Assembly: GCF_014283215.1 (NCBI RefSeq)
Contig: NZ_JACOMF010000017.1
Location: forward strand, 1 to 64,000
DNA: 64,000 bases
Reading direction: 5' to 3'
DNA from: Siccirubricoccus deserti
GTDB taxonomy: Bacteria; Pseudomonadota; Alphaproteobacteria; Acetobacterales; Acetobacteraceae
Every line of letters begins with the position of its first letter. Within the stretch, counting starts at the first letter, position 1. Below are positions 8,365 through 17,369 of this stretch, in pieces. A program made the position numbers and the translations under genes. The notes beneath the pieces are model-generated. The model was not told the DNA's origin and searched no databases. It saw only the letters and a program-made list of their open reading frames with translations.

Positions 8365-9320
8365 AGGTCGCGCTCCAGCCCGGCCATGGTGCCGATCTGC
8401 CGCATCGCCTGCTTCAGCGCGATCAACCGCTTGTCCCGCGCCTCGAAGAGCTTCGCCGGATCGCCCGGCCAGTCGTAGTAGCCGGCGCCGGCGAGCACGC
8501 CGGTACGGCCCTCGGCCACCAGCTTGTCGAGCGCCGGGCTGCCGCCGCGCACTGGCGGCGGGGTATAGCTGCGGTTGGCGGCGACCGCCTGCATCAAGGC
8601 GAGGCCGGTGAAATCCGCCTTGGCATAGAAGCCGAGGATCGGCAGGCGCAGCGCCAAGCCATGGATGATGGCGGCGTCGATCTCCGGCGCCGTCGCCACC
8701 CCTTCGTCCAGCAGGTGCTGCACCTCAAGGCCGATTGCGGCCTGGATGCGGTTGGCGACATAGCCGGGGACGAACTTCTTCAGCCCGATCGGCTGCTTGC
8801 CCATCGCCCGCAGCAGGTCGGAAACACCCTCGACCACGCCGGGCTCGCAGCCAGGCCCGGGGATCACATCCACCAGGTCGACGAGGTAGGGCGGCGTGTA
8901 CCAATGGGCGATCATCGCCTTGCGTTGCCGGCCCTTGGGAATCAGCGGGAAGATGTCGAGGTGGCTGGTGTTGCTGGCGAAGATCGCCTCGGCCGGGGCC
9001 AGCGCATCAAGCTGTTCGTAGAGCGCCTTCTTGGCCTCCGGCGTCTCGATGATCGCCTCGACGATCAGCTCGGCGCCATCCACCGTCTCCTCCAGGGTTG
9101 GGTGGCGGGTGACGGCCTGGGAGAGATGCGCCGAGGTCCAGTCGGCCGGCGCCTCGCCCCCCGCCACCAGGGTCGCCAGCGCCGTCTCCATCAGCCCCTG
9201 GGCACGGGCCAAGGTCGCCTCGTTGCTGTCGGTCAGCCGCACCCGGTGGCCGCCGAGGGCGAAGACCAGCGCCAGCGCATGCCCCATGGTGCCGGCGCCG
9301 ATGACTGCTACCCGTGCCAT
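8361..9320 (-). CDS. 3-hydroxyacyl-CoA dehydrogenase-like protein
   Basis: 319 residues. Rossmann motif VAVIGAGTMG (4-13), the VEAIIE segment (88-93), SNTSHLDI and the catalytic His139 (AHWYTPPYL). The acidic partner, normally Glu in LVEVV, is Asp151 (LVDVI) here. The C-terminal helical domain has KFVPGYVANRIQ. It oxidises 3-hydroxyacyl-CoA or a carnitine-like 3-hydroxy acid. ATG 9320 follows GGAG; the longer upstream frame lacks homology. It overlaps the SDR gene by 4 nt. Confidence 0.87.
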   Translation of the reverse strand: MARVAVIGAGTMGHALALVFALGGHRVRLTDSNEATLARAQGLMETALATLVAGGEAPADWTSAHLSQAVTRHPTLEETVDGAELIVEAIIETPEAKKALYEQLDALAPAEAIFASNTSHLDIFPLIPKGRQRKAMIAHWYTPPYLVDLVDVIPGPGCEPGVVEGVSDLLRAMGKQPIGLKKFVPGYVANRIQAAIGLEVQHLLDEGVATAPEIDAAIIHGLALRLPILGFYAKADFTGLALMQAVAANRSYTPPPVRGGSPALDKLVAEGRTGVLAGAGYYDWPGDPAKLFEARDKRLIALKQAMRQIGTMAGLERDL

Positions 9321-9322
9321 GC

Positions 9323-10990
9323 CTATGCTCCTTCCTGCGGCGTCCAGGGCTCCGGCGCCCGCGCCTCGATATCGGTGGCGACATCGACCACCACGGTCTC
9401 GTTGCTCGCCAGCGCCTCCGCCAGCGCCGCGGCGATCTCCTGCGGCCGCTCCACGCGGATGCCCTTCAGGCCGAACTGGCCAGCGATGGCGGCGAAATCG
9501 GTCGGGCCGAAACGCAGCACCTGCTCGGCGGCACGCGGTCGGTTGCCGGCCTGCTTCAGGTAGCCCGGCCAACCCTGGCCGAAGCCGGAGTTGTTGTTCA
9601 CCACCAGCACCACGGCGATGCCGCGGCGTTTCGCCGTCTCCAGCTCCGGCAAGTGGTAGTAGAGCGCGCCATCGCCGCTCCAGGCGATGACCTTGCGATC
9701 AGGCGCGGCGCATTTGGCGCCGAGCGCGGCCGGGAAGGCCCAGCCGAGCGAGCCCGCCGCGCGCAGGTAGGTCTGGCTCGGCTCCAGCTCGATCAGCGTG
9801 CCGGTCCAGATGCCGGAATAGCCGGTGTCGGCGACCAGGATGCCATCCGCCGGCAGGGCCCGGGTGATCTCGGCACAGAGCCGGGCCGGGTCGATGGCGA
9901 CGGCATCGCTGGCGAGCCGCGGCGCCACCTCCCGCCGCCACGCCGCCATCAGCGCCTGTGCCTCCGCCAGGAACCCGCCGTCGCGCGCCGGCGTGCCGAC
10001 GGCGGCGACCAGCGCCGCCAGGGTTGCCCGCGGATCGCCCAGCAGGGTCACCTCGGCGGCGTAGCTGCGATGGAATTCCAGCGGATCGGCATCGAGTTGC
10101 ACCACCCGCACGCCGGGCTTCGGCACCCGCCATGTATGGGTCACCTGGTCGCCGGTGTCGCAGCCGATGAAACACACCAGCTCCGCCGCATGCACCACCT
10201 GGTTCGCCGGCGGCGACGAGTAATTGCCGACCACGCCGACATGCAATGGATGCCGCGTCGGCACCATGCCGCGTGCCCCGAGCGAGGTGGCGATGGGCGC
10301 CCGCAGCGCCTCGGCCAGCGCCAGCACCTCCGCCCCACAGCCTGAGAGCGCCGCGCCATCGCCGGCGACGATCGCCAGCTTGGTGGCGGAGAGCAGCGCC
10401 CGCGCCGCCGCCTGCACCGAGGCCGCATCCGCCATCGGCCGATGCGCCGGCGCCACCCAGGCGCCAAGGGCGGCGGGCGGTTCATCCGTGGTGCTGCGCT
10501 CGACGAACTCGCCCATCAGCCCGTTGAGGTCGAGGTGCACCGGCCGCGGCGGTGCCGAGACCGCGGCCGACCAAGCCTGGCGGAACTGCCGCGGCAGGTC
10601 GGCCGCCTCATGCACCTGTGCGGCGTGCTTGGTCACCGGCGCGAACAGCGGCGCATGCGCCACTTCCTGATAGGCGTTGCGATGCTGGTGGCCGATGGGC
10701 TTGTGCCCGGTCAGCGCCAGCACCGGGCTGCGGCCGAGCCAGGCATCCTGCAGCCCGGCGGCGAGGTTGGCGGTGCCGACCGATTGCGCCGCCACCACTC
10801 CTGGCCGGCCGGAGATCCGGCCATAGGCATCGGCCATGTAGACCGCGGCCTTCTCGGTATGCGCCAGCACCGGCTGCACGCCGATCCGCTCCATCTCCAG
10901 CAGGGTCCGCCGCAGCACCGCATCGACGAAGAAGAAATGCGTCTGGCCCGAGTCCTTCAGGCTTCGGGCCAGCCATTCGGCGCCGTTCAT
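9323..10990 (-). CDS. Thiamine-diphosphate-dependent enzyme (acetolactate synthase large-subunit-like)
   Basis: 555 residues with the three-domain layout of the pyruvate-decarboxylase family. Glu46 (HTEKAAVYMADAYGR) activates the cofactor; the ThDP/Mg motif is GDG at about 439-441 with NNN at about 465-467, the classic 26-residue spacing. The middle domain carries the usual SGCGAE.. stretch. Candidate reactions are decarboxylation or carboligation of 2-keto acids, or C-C cleavage as in oxalyl-CoA-type enzymes. Substrate is unassigned. Operon with CMD-family (upstream) and acyl-CoA/SDR dehydrogenases (downstream). Confidence 0.88.
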   Translation of the reverse strand: MNGAEWLARSLKDSGQTHFFFVDAVLRRTLLEMERIGVQPVLAHTEKAAVYMADAYGRISGRPGVVAAQSVGTANLAAGLQDAWLGRSPVLALTGHKPIGHQHRNAYQEVAHAPLFAPVTKHAAQVHEAADLPRQFRQAWSAAVSAPPRPVHLDLNGLMGEFVERSTTDEPPAALGAWVAPAHRPMADAASVQAAARALLSATKLAIVAGDGAALSGCGAEVLALAEALRAPIATSLGARGMVPTRHPLHVGVVGNYSSPPANQVVHAAELVCFIGCDTGDQVTHTWRVPKPGVRVVQLDADPLEFHRSYAAEVTLLGDPRATLAALVAAVGTPARDGGFLAEAQALMAAWRREVAPRLASDAVAIDPARLCAEITRALPADGILVADTGYSGIWTGTLIELEPSQTYLRAAGSLGWAFPAALGAKCAAPDRKVIAWSGDGALYYHLPELETAKRRGIAVVLVVNNNSGFGQGWPGYLKQAGNRPRAAEQVLRFGPTDFAAIAGQFGLKGIRVERPQEIAAALAEALASNETVVVDVATDIEARAPEPWTPQEGA

Positions 10991-11514
10991 GGCAGCGGAT
11001 CCGTGCCGTTGATCTCGAAGGCCTCGATGACGCGGGAGACGCAGTTGTAGCCAGCGATGGTCACCACCAGCTCCACCAGCTCCCGCTCCGGAAGCACCGC
11101 CTTCGCCGCGGCGAAGACGTCCGGCGGCACATGCACATGCCTGGTCATGGCGTCGCAGAGCGCCAAAGTGGCGCGTTCCTGCGCGTCGAAGACATCGGCC
11201 TTCGACCAGTCGGGCAGCGCATCAAGCTGCGCCTGGGTCGCGCCTTCCCTCAGCGCGATCGGTGCATGCGCCGCCCATTCGTATTCGGCGCCATTGATGG
11301 CGGCGACCTGGCACATCACCAGTTCCCGCAACTTGCCGGAAAGCACGGTCTTCCAGCGCACCGCGTCATACATCTCGATCCAGCCCCGGGCCACCGGCGG
11401 ACTGTGCAGCAGCATCCGGTGCAGGTGGCCGAGCCGCTTGCGGCTGGCGACGATATGCGCCGCCGCCTCCCGGTGTTCCGGCCGTCCCGGGTCGGCATAG
11501 GGAATTCGGGCCAT
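10987..11514 (-). CDS. Carboxymuconolactone decarboxylase-family protein
   Basis: 175 residues, all-helical AhpD/CMD fold: LSGKLRELVMCQVAAINGAEYEWAAHAPIALREG (about 84-117) and the second helical repeat with ATLALCDAMTR and VELVVTIAGYNCVSRVIEAF. The CxxC of AhpD peroxidases is absent (Glu-Tyr-Glu-Trp before the His), so a peroxidase role is unlikely. First gene of the minus-strand operon; its TGA overlaps the ATG of the ThDP enzyme. Confidence 0.85.
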   Translation of the reverse strand: MARIPYADPGRPEHREAAAHIVASRKRLGHLHRMLLHSPPVARGWIEMYDAVRWKTVLSGKLRELVMCQVAAINGAEYEWAAHAPIALREGATQAQLDALPDWSKADVFDAQERATLALCDAMTRHVHVPPDVFAAAKAVLPERELVELVVTIAGYNCVSRVIEAFEINGTDPLP

Positions 11515-11582
11515 GGTGGTTTCCCCCGCGCTTGTGCTTCGTGGCGTGGCGCGGATACTGCCGAAGGAATGGAGGAAACCCA

Positions 11583-12041
11583 ATGGCCGATCTGCTGATC
11601 CAACCCGGGCGTGGCGCCGGAACCCGCTACCAGGACATCGAGAACCCCGCCGATGTCTGGCACTGGCTGGAGAACCCGCCGGCGGATGCCAAGGACGGCA
11701 TCCCCTACGCCTTCATCGCCTCGCTCGGCGATGTTAGCCGGCCCGCTCCCTTCCTCTATACCGTCGAGCTCGACATTGCCGAGGCCGACCTGCCGGAGAT
11801 CTTCCGCTGGTACGAGGAGGAGCACCTGCCGATGCTCACCTCCTGCCCCGGCTGCATCGGCGGCACCCGCTACCGCCGGCTGGACGGCGGCGCGCCAAAC
11901 CTGCTCGCCGCCTACCGCTTCGAGCGGCCGGAGGTGAACGAGACGCCGGAATGGATCGCCGCCCGCAGCACGCCCTGGACCGACAAGGTGCGGCCGCTGT
12001 TCCGCCAGTCGCGGCGCTATGTCCGCCGACTGCTTCCGTAG
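11583..12041 (+). CDS. Hypothetical protein, probable dimeric alpha/beta-barrel (ferredoxin-like) fold
   Basis: 152 residues after GGAGG and a good ATG. The central part reads as a ferredoxin-like subunit: beta strand FLYTVELDIA, helix DLPEIFRWYEEEHLPML, strand-like CIGGTRYRRL and NLLAAYRFE. The WYEEEHLPM segment is typical of EthD/DUF4286-type dimeric barrels. Enzymatic role unknown. It is divergent from the CMD/ThDP operon over about 70 bp and may serve that pathway. Confidence 0.7.
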   Translation: MADLLIQPGRGAGTRYQDIENPADVWHWLENPPADAKDGIPYAFIASLGDVSRPAPFLYTVELDIAEADLPEIFRWYEEEHLPMLTSCPGCIGGTRYRRLDGGAPNLLAAYRFERPEVNETPEWIAARSTPWTDKVRPLFRQSRRYVRRLLP

Positions 12042-12121
12042 AAGTTGCAGCGCCAGCGGCGATTTGGCTAGCCTCCTCCCACGGCACCCGCGGCAACAAG
12101 CGGGGCCAGGGGAGAAGAAAC

Positions 12122-13066
12122 ATGGTGAAGTGGAGGATTCCACGGCTGGCCGCGATCGCGGCCGGGCTGGCGTTGCTGGCAGGGCCGGCCTGGGCGCAGG
12201 TTCAGATGATCATCCCCTGGCCAGCCGGCGGGGGCACCGACATCATCGGCCGGTTGATCCAGCCGGTGCTGTCCGAGGAATTGGGCGGCCAGCTCGTCAT
12301 CCGCAACGTCGGCGGCGCCACAGGGACCATCGGCACCTCCGAGGTGGTCCGGTCCAAGCCGGATGGCGCGACAATGCTGCTCACCTCCATGGCGGCGGTG
12401 GTCATCCAGCCGAGCTTCCTGGCCAAGCCACCCTACCGCGCCGACCAGCTCACGCCCATCTGCCTGATCGCCGAAGCGCCGGCGACCTTGATGACGCCGA
12501 AGACCTCCGGCATCCGGACCGTGGCGGATATCGTGGCGCGGGCGAAGGCCAATCCGGGCCAGTTGCCCTACGCCTCGGGCGGGGTCGGCGGTCTCGGCCA
12601 TCTTTCGATGACCGGGCTGACCCGGGCGCTCGGCATCGAGATGAACCACATCCCCTTCCGCGGTTCCGGCGACAGCGTGCTGGCGATGCAATCCGGCACG
12701 GTGCTGATGCTGACGGCTGAGGCCAACCTCGTGTCGCAATACGGGCTGCATGCGGTGGCAATCTTCGCCGAGCGCCGCAACCCGGACATGCCGGATGCGC
12801 CGACCATGCGCGAGCTGGGCCACGATCTGGTCTTCCCGCTCTGGACCGGGCTGTTCGCCCCGGCCGGGACGCCGGAGGCGACCATCGCCCGGCTCGACAC
12901 CGCTTGCGCCCGCACCCTGCGGACGCCTTCGGTCATCGAGGGCATGACCCGCGCCTCGCACCCGATCCGCTATCTCGACCGCCACGCCTTCGGCGATTAC
13001 GTGCGCGCCGAGACGCAGAAATACGCCGAGCTGATCCAGGCTTCGGGGCTGCGCCAGGCGGATTGA
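12122..13066 (+). CDS. Bug/TctC-family solute-binding protein (tripartite tricarboxylate transport)
   Basis: 314 residues with a Sec signal peptide (RIPRLAAIAAGLALLAGPAWA-Q, cut near residue 25). Mature start VQMIIPWPAGGGTDIIGRL is the hallmark of Bug receptors, followed by VIRNVGGATGTIGTSEV and the closing MPDAPTMRELGHDL segment. It captures small carboxylates or amides in the periplasm. No TctA/TctB membrane gene is nearby, so it is an orphan receptor. Convergent with the maoC-hyu operon. Confidence 0.9.
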   Translation: MVKWRIPRLAAIAAGLALLAGPAWAQVQMIIPWPAGGGTDIIGRLIQPVLSEELGGQLVIRNVGGATGTIGTSEVVRSKPDGATMLLTSMAAVVIQPSFLAKPPYRADQLTPICLIAEAPATLMTPKTSGIRTVADIVARAKANPGQLPYASGGVGGLGHLSMTGLTRALGIEMNHIPFRGSGDSVLAMQSGTVLMLTAEANLVSQYGLHAVAIFAERRNPDMPDAPTMRELGHDLVFPLWTGLFAPAGTPEATIARLDTACARTLRTPSVIEGMTRASHPIRYLDRHAFGDYVRAETQKYAELIQASGLRQAD

Positions 13067-13115
13067 GTGCCTGGCAGGCGGCCGGGCCAGGGTGACGCGC
13101 CCCCCTTCTCACGTC

Positions 13116-13138
13116 ATGCGCGGGCTTGACCCGCGCAT
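13116..13138. repeat. REP-like palindrome (CTTGA loop)
   Basis: ATGCGCGGG (13116-13124), loop CTTGA, CCCGCGCAT (13130-13138), preceded by GTC. It sits in the gap between convergent genes. Similar palindromes with a TCAA or CTTGA core lie at 42456-42475 and 55530-55559. Confidence 0.55.
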
Positions 13139-13204
13139 CCGTTGATCGCCTGCAACCCGGTGGCCGGATCAACTTTGGCCATCACGGGTGGTTGGGTCGA
13201 CCCG

Positions 13205-13681
13205 CTACCCCGGCCGCATCCGCAGCAGGTAGCGGTGGCGGCCTTCCAGCACCAGCACCCCGCGCTGGTTGTGCACCGTCGCGCGCAGGCCCAGGATGCC
13301 GGTGCTGCGTTGCGGCGTCAGCTCATCCACCTCCAGCAGCGGGTAGAGCGTGTCGCCCAGCACCACCGGGTGCAGGAAACGGGTGGATTGCTCAAGGAAG
13401 CCCTTCAGCGACTCCTCGACCAGATGCGGGAAGAGTCCAGCACCGGCGCAGGTCTGGATCGCCACCTGATAGCCATGCGCCAGCATGTTCGGCAGGCCGT
13501 GGGCGCGGCAGTATTCCACATCGTAGTGGATCGGATGATTGTCGCCGGATGCCGCCTGGAAGGCAGCGAAGAGGCCACTGGTCATGGTGCGGCTCGGCAG
13601 CGGGAAGCGCTCGCCGAGGGTGAAGTCGCCGAACCAACGCTGCTCGGGCACCAGCCGGTGCTGCCGCGGATCGAAGCTCAT
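13205..13681 (-). CDS. MaoC-family dehydratase
   Basis: 158 residues, single hot-dog domain. The hydratase-2 motif is seen as FQAASGDNHPIHYDVEYCRAHGLP with Asp47 and His52, followed by LAHGYQ. These proteins hydrate enoyl-CoAs or act as thioesterase-like lyases. The first four bases overlap the hyuB stop (ATGA), so it is the last gene of the hydantoinase/TRAP operon. How a hot-dog dehydratase fits amide hydrolysis is unclear; it may act on an acyl-CoA formed later. Confidence 0.87.
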   Translation of the reverse strand: MSFDPRQHRLVPEQRWFGDFTLGERFPLPSRTMTSGLFAAFQAASGDNHPIHYDVEYCRAHGLPNMLAHGYQVAIQTCAGAGLFPHLVEESLKGFLEQSTRFLHPVVLGDTLYPLLEVDELTPQRSTGILGLRATVHNQRGVLVLEGRHRYLLRMRPG

Positions 13682-15306
13682 GCCACGTAGCCCAGCGCCC
13701 TGTCGCGCGCGACCGCGGCCGCATCGCGTCGTGCCGGATCGCCGAAGCCGCCGCCGCCCGAGGTTTCCAGCCGCACCCGGTCGCCCCGCTGCAGCGGGAC
13801 ATTGTCGGATTTCGGCGGCAGCGGGCTCTCCACCCCGTCCCGCACCAGCACCAGCCGGCCGACCGCAGCGGGGCCGCCACCAGCCAGGCCGTAAGGGGCG
13901 TGTACGAAGCGGTCCATATTGGCGGTGAAGAAGCAGCGCGGGCTGTCGATGCGCCATTCCCGCGCCAGCCCCAGCCCGCCGCGCCGCATGCCGGCCCCAC
14001 CGGAACCCGGCAGCAGCCCGTAGCGGGTGATGGTCAGCGGCGCCTGCGCCTCGATCATCTCGATGGGGATGTTGCTGTTGTTGTGCATGCCGCTGGACAG
14101 GGCATTGACGCCATCCTTCTTCGGATGCGCACCGGTGCCGCCGATCTCGATCTCCACCAGCACCTCGCGCCGCTGGTCCTCGGCCACGGTCTGGAAGGTG
14201 CAGACGTAGGAGTTGCCGTAATAGGCCGCCGGAATGCGGTCCGGCACCGCCTGGTGCAGCGCGCCGAACATGGCGTTCAGCAGCCGGTGCGTCACCGCGA
14301 TGCGGTGCACCACCGGCGCCGGATGCCGCGCATTCACCACCAGCCCTTCCGGCGCGATGGTGCTGACCGGGCGGTAGCAGCCGGCATTGGCGGCGAAGGG
14401 CTCGTCGCAGGCGGACATCACCGCGAACATGATGGCGGCGTTGCTGCTGGCCAGGGTGGCATTGGTCGGCCCCTGTACCTGCGGAGAGCAGCCGGAGAGA
14501 TCGACCGAGATGGCATCGCCTTTGATGGTCAGCGCCACATGCAGCTTGATCGGCTTGTCGAGATCGATGCCGTCGTCGTCCAGCCAATCGGTGAACTCAT
14601 AGGTCCCGTCCGGCATGCGGCTGATGGCGGCGCGCATCGCCTGCTCGCTCATGTCGAGGATGCGCCGCCCGGCCTCGATCATGCCATCGGCGCCGTAGCG
14701 GGCGGCGAGGCGCCGCAGCGCGATCGCACCCACCTCCAGGCTGGCGATCTGGCTCTGCAGATCGCCCAGCAGCAGATCGGGCTTCCGGATGTTCTGCCGG
14801 ATCATCGCCCAGACGCCCTCGTTGCGGCGCCCGTTCTCGATCAGCTTCACCGGCGGGATGCGCAGCCCCTCCTGGAAGATCTCGATCGCCTTCGCCGCAT
14901 AGCTGCCGGCGACCAGTCCGCCGACATCGATGTGGTGGCAGAGCGCGCCGACGAAGGCGATGCGCCGCCCCTCATGGAACACCGGCTTGAAGGCGGTGAT
15001 GTCCGGCAGGTGCTGGCCGCCGCAATAGGGGTCGTTGGAGATGACGACGTCATCCGGCCCCCAACTTTCGGGATCGACCCACTTGTCCAGCAACTCCCGG
15101 AGGAAATGCGACATGCTGTTGAGGTGGCTCGGGATGCGCGCCGATTGCGCGAGGTTGTTGCCCTCGGCATCGAAGACCGCGGTGGAATAGTCCAGCAGCT
15201 CGCGCACGATGGTGCTGCGGCTGGTGCGCCAGATGGTCACGTCCATCTCGGCGGCGGCGGCCGTCAGCGCGTTGCGGATGACCTCGATCTCGATGGGACC
15301 CAGCAT
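13678..15306 (-). CDS. hyuB: Hydantoinase B/oxoprolinase-family protein (pair 1)
   Basis: 542 residues, full-length HyuB. Markers: IEIEVIRNALTAAAAEMD at the start, DVVISNDPYCGGQHLPDITAF (about 94-114), CHHIDVGG, EGLRIPPVKLIENG, NIRKPDLLLGDLQSQ and the C-terminal SGGGGFGDPARRD. HyuB is the ATP-independent partner of HyuA; together they open hydantoins, 5-oxoproline or related lactams/amides. ATG at 15306 lies inside TGATG with the hyuA stop. The codons upstream belong to hyuA in another frame. Confidence 0.9.
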   Translation of the reverse strand: MLGPIEIEVIRNALTAAAAEMDVTIWRTSRSTIVRELLDYSTAVFDAEGNNLAQSARIPSHLNSMSHFLRELLDKWVDPESWGPDDVVISNDPYCGGQHLPDITAFKPVFHEGRRIAFVGALCHHIDVGGLVAGSYAAKAIEIFQEGLRIPPVKLIENGRRNEGVWAMIRQNIRKPDLLLGDLQSQIASLEVGAIALRRLAARYGADGMIEAGRRILDMSEQAMRAAISRMPDGTYEFTDWLDDDGIDLDKPIKLHVALTIKGDAISVDLSGCSPQVQGPTNATLASSNAAIMFAVMSACDEPFAANAGCYRPVSTIAPEGLVVNARHPAPVVHRIAVTHRLLNAMFGALHQAVPDRIPAAYYGNSYVCTFQTVAEDQRREVLVEIEIGGTGAHPKKDGVNALSSGMHNNSNIPIEMIEAQAPLTITRYGLLPGSGGAGMRRGGLGLAREWRIDSPRCFFTANMDRFVHAPYGLAGGGPAAVGRLVLVRDGVESPLPPKSDNVPLQRGDRVRLETSGGGGFGDPARRDAAAVARDRALGYVA

Positions 15307-17360
15307 CACGCATCCCTCCGGGCAATGAGCGCGCCGGCCTCGGCGCGGGTGGCGGCCCAGCCGCGGCCGATCCAATGGGTAGCGAAGGCTTCCTCGATGA
15401 TGGCGGGGCCGATGATGCGGTCCTCCGCCGGCAGCGCGTCACGGTCCCAGACCGGGATGTCGCGCCAGGCGCCCTCCTCGAAGACCCGGCGGCTGCCCTT
15501 CAGCGCCGGGCGCGCGGCCGGCGGGGCTTCGGCGGCATCGGGCTTCGGCAGGCGGCCGATGGCGATGACGCGAAGGGTGACGAGTTCCACCGCCTCCGCT
15601 TCATCGGCGTAGCTGAAGCGCTGGCGGTGAATGGTGTGGAAACGCTGCACCAGTGTCGCCAGCGCCGCCGCGTCCGGCGCCGCGACATCGCCCCAGGGCA
15701 CCAGCAGCTCGAAGGCCTGGCCGTGGTAGCGCATGTCCACCGCCACCTCCAGCAGCCGCGCCGCGGCGGCGACACCATCCTGCGCCAGCCGCGCATCCGC
15801 CTCGGCACGCAGCGCGCCGAGCAGCGCGCCGATCTCGCCAAGGCTCGCCGGTACCGCCGGCAGCACGCGGGACCGGGCGATGTCCTGCACCAGGTCGCTG
15901 TAGAGGATGCCATAGGCGGAAAGCGTGCCCGGCTCGCGCGGGAAGATCACCTCGCGGATGCCCATCTCCGTCGCCACGTCGGTGGCATGCAGCCCGCCGG
16001 CGCCGCCGAAGCTGAGCAGCGAGAAATCGCGCGGGTCCAGCCCCTTCTCGAACAGCGAGAGCCGCACCGCGGCACCGAGGCTGGCATTGGTGACGGTCAG
16101 CACGCCCTGCGCCGCCGCCTCCACCGCAAGCCCGAGCGGCGTGCCGACCTTTTCCGCAATGGCGGCGCGGGTCGCCGGCATGTCGAGCCGCATCGCGCCG
16201 CCGAGGAAATACTCCGGGTCGATCCGGCCGAGCGCGAGGTTGGCGTCGGTGACGGTCGGTTCGGTGCCGCCGCGGCCATAGGCGACCGGGCCGGGCCGTG
16301 CGCCCGCGCTGCGCGGCCCGACGGTCAGCCGCCCGCCATGATCGACGCTGGCGATGGAGCCGCCGCCGGCGCCGATGGTGCGCATCTCGACCATCGGCAG
16401 GCGCACCGGCAGCCGGTCGATCTCGCCTTGGGTCACGACGCTGACGCGGCCGCCCTGCACCACGGAGACATCGAAGCTTGTCCCCCCCATGTCCACGGCG
16501 ACGAGATTCGGCCGCGCCAGCAATTGCGCGATCCGCCCCGCCGCCAGCGCACCGCCGGAAGGCCCGGAGAGCAGCAGCCGCGCCGGCTGTTCCGCCGCGG
16601 TCCGCAGGCTGCAGACGCCGCCGTTCGACTGCACCAGGAAGACCAGCGGCCGGAAGCCGCCCTCGCCCAGCCGCGCCTCCAGCCGGCCGAGATAGGCCTT
16701 CACCACCGGCACCAGCAGCGCGTTCAGCACGGTGGTGCTGCTGCGTTCGTATTCGCGGATCTCCGGGCTGACCTCGCTCGACAGCGAAACCGGCAGCTCC
16801 GGCCGCGCCGCGCCGATCAGCGCCTTCAGCCGCTGCTCATGCGCCGGGTTGCGGTAGCTGTGCAGCAGGCAGACGGCGACGGTCTCGGTCTCCAGCGCAT
16901 CCAGCCTCGCCAGCAGCGTCGGCAGCGATGCCTCGTCCAGCGGGGTCTCGACGCTGCCATCAGCGCGCAGCCGTTCCGCCACGCCCAGCCGCCGGTCGCG
17001 CTCGATCAGGCAGGGGAAGGGGTCGGGATCGACGGCGTAGAGCTCCCGCCGGACGTGACGGTTGATCTCCAGCACATCCTCGAACCCCGCCGTGGTCAGC
17101 AGCACACCGCGGGCGAGCTTGCGTTCCAGCACCGCGTTGGTGGCGATGGTGGTGCCGTGCAGCAGCAACCCGACCTCCTCCAGTGCGAAGCCGAAGCGCG
17201 CCGCGGCCTCGGTCACCCCGCGCAGCAGGCCGATGGAGGGATCCTCCGGCGTGGTCGGGGTCTTCCAGGCCTGGACGGCGCCACTGCGGCCGTCCAGCAC
17301 CTGCAGGTCGGTGAAGGTGCCGCCGATGTCGACGGCGATGCGGATTGGGCGCTCGATCAT
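15306..17360 (-). CDS. hyuA: Hydantoinase A/oxoprolinase-family protein (pair 1)
   Basis: 684 residues. The actin-like ATPase signature is RIAVDIGGTFTDLQVLDG (7-24), then LLLHGTTIATNAVLERKLARG, EIREYERSSTTVLNALLVP and the second nucleotide loop AVDMGGTSFDVSVVQGG. GAGGGSIASVDHGG and the SFGGAGGLHA segment follow. HyuA couples ATP hydrolysis to ring opening of cyclic amides. It lies 9 bases after the TRAP large-permease stop and is coupled to hyuB downstream. Confidence 0.9.
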   Translation of the reverse strand: MIERPIRIAVDIGGTFTDLQVLDGRSGAVQAWKTPTTPEDPSIGLLRGVTEAAARFGFALEEVGLLLHGTTIATNAVLERKLARGVLLTTAGFEDVLEINRHVRRELYAVDPDPFPCLIERDRRLGVAERLRADGSVETPLDEASLPTLLARLDALETETVAVCLLHSYRNPAHEQRLKALIGAARPELPVSLSSEVSPEIREYERSSTTVLNALLVPVVKAYLGRLEARLGEGGFRPLVFLVQSNGGVCSLRTAAEQPARLLLSGPSGGALAAGRIAQLLARPNLVAVDMGGTSFDVSVVQGGRVSVVTQGEIDRLPVRLPMVEMRTIGAGGGSIASVDHGGRLTVGPRSAGARPGPVAYGRGGTEPTVTDANLALGRIDPEYFLGGAMRLDMPATRAAIAEKVGTPLGLAVEAAAQGVLTVTNASLGAAVRLSLFEKGLDPRDFSLLSFGGAGGLHATDVATEMGIREVIFPREPGTLSAYGILYSDLVQDIARSRVLPAVPASLGEIGALLGALRAEADARLAQDGVAAAARLLEVAVDMRYHGQAFELLVPWGDVAAPDAAALATLVQRFHTIHRQRFSYADEAEAVELVTLRVIAIGRLPKPDAAEAPPAARPALKGSRRVFEEGAWRDIPVWDRDALPAEDRIIGPAIIEEAFATHWIGRGWAATRAEAGALIARRDA

Positions 17361-17369
17361 CTCTCTCCC

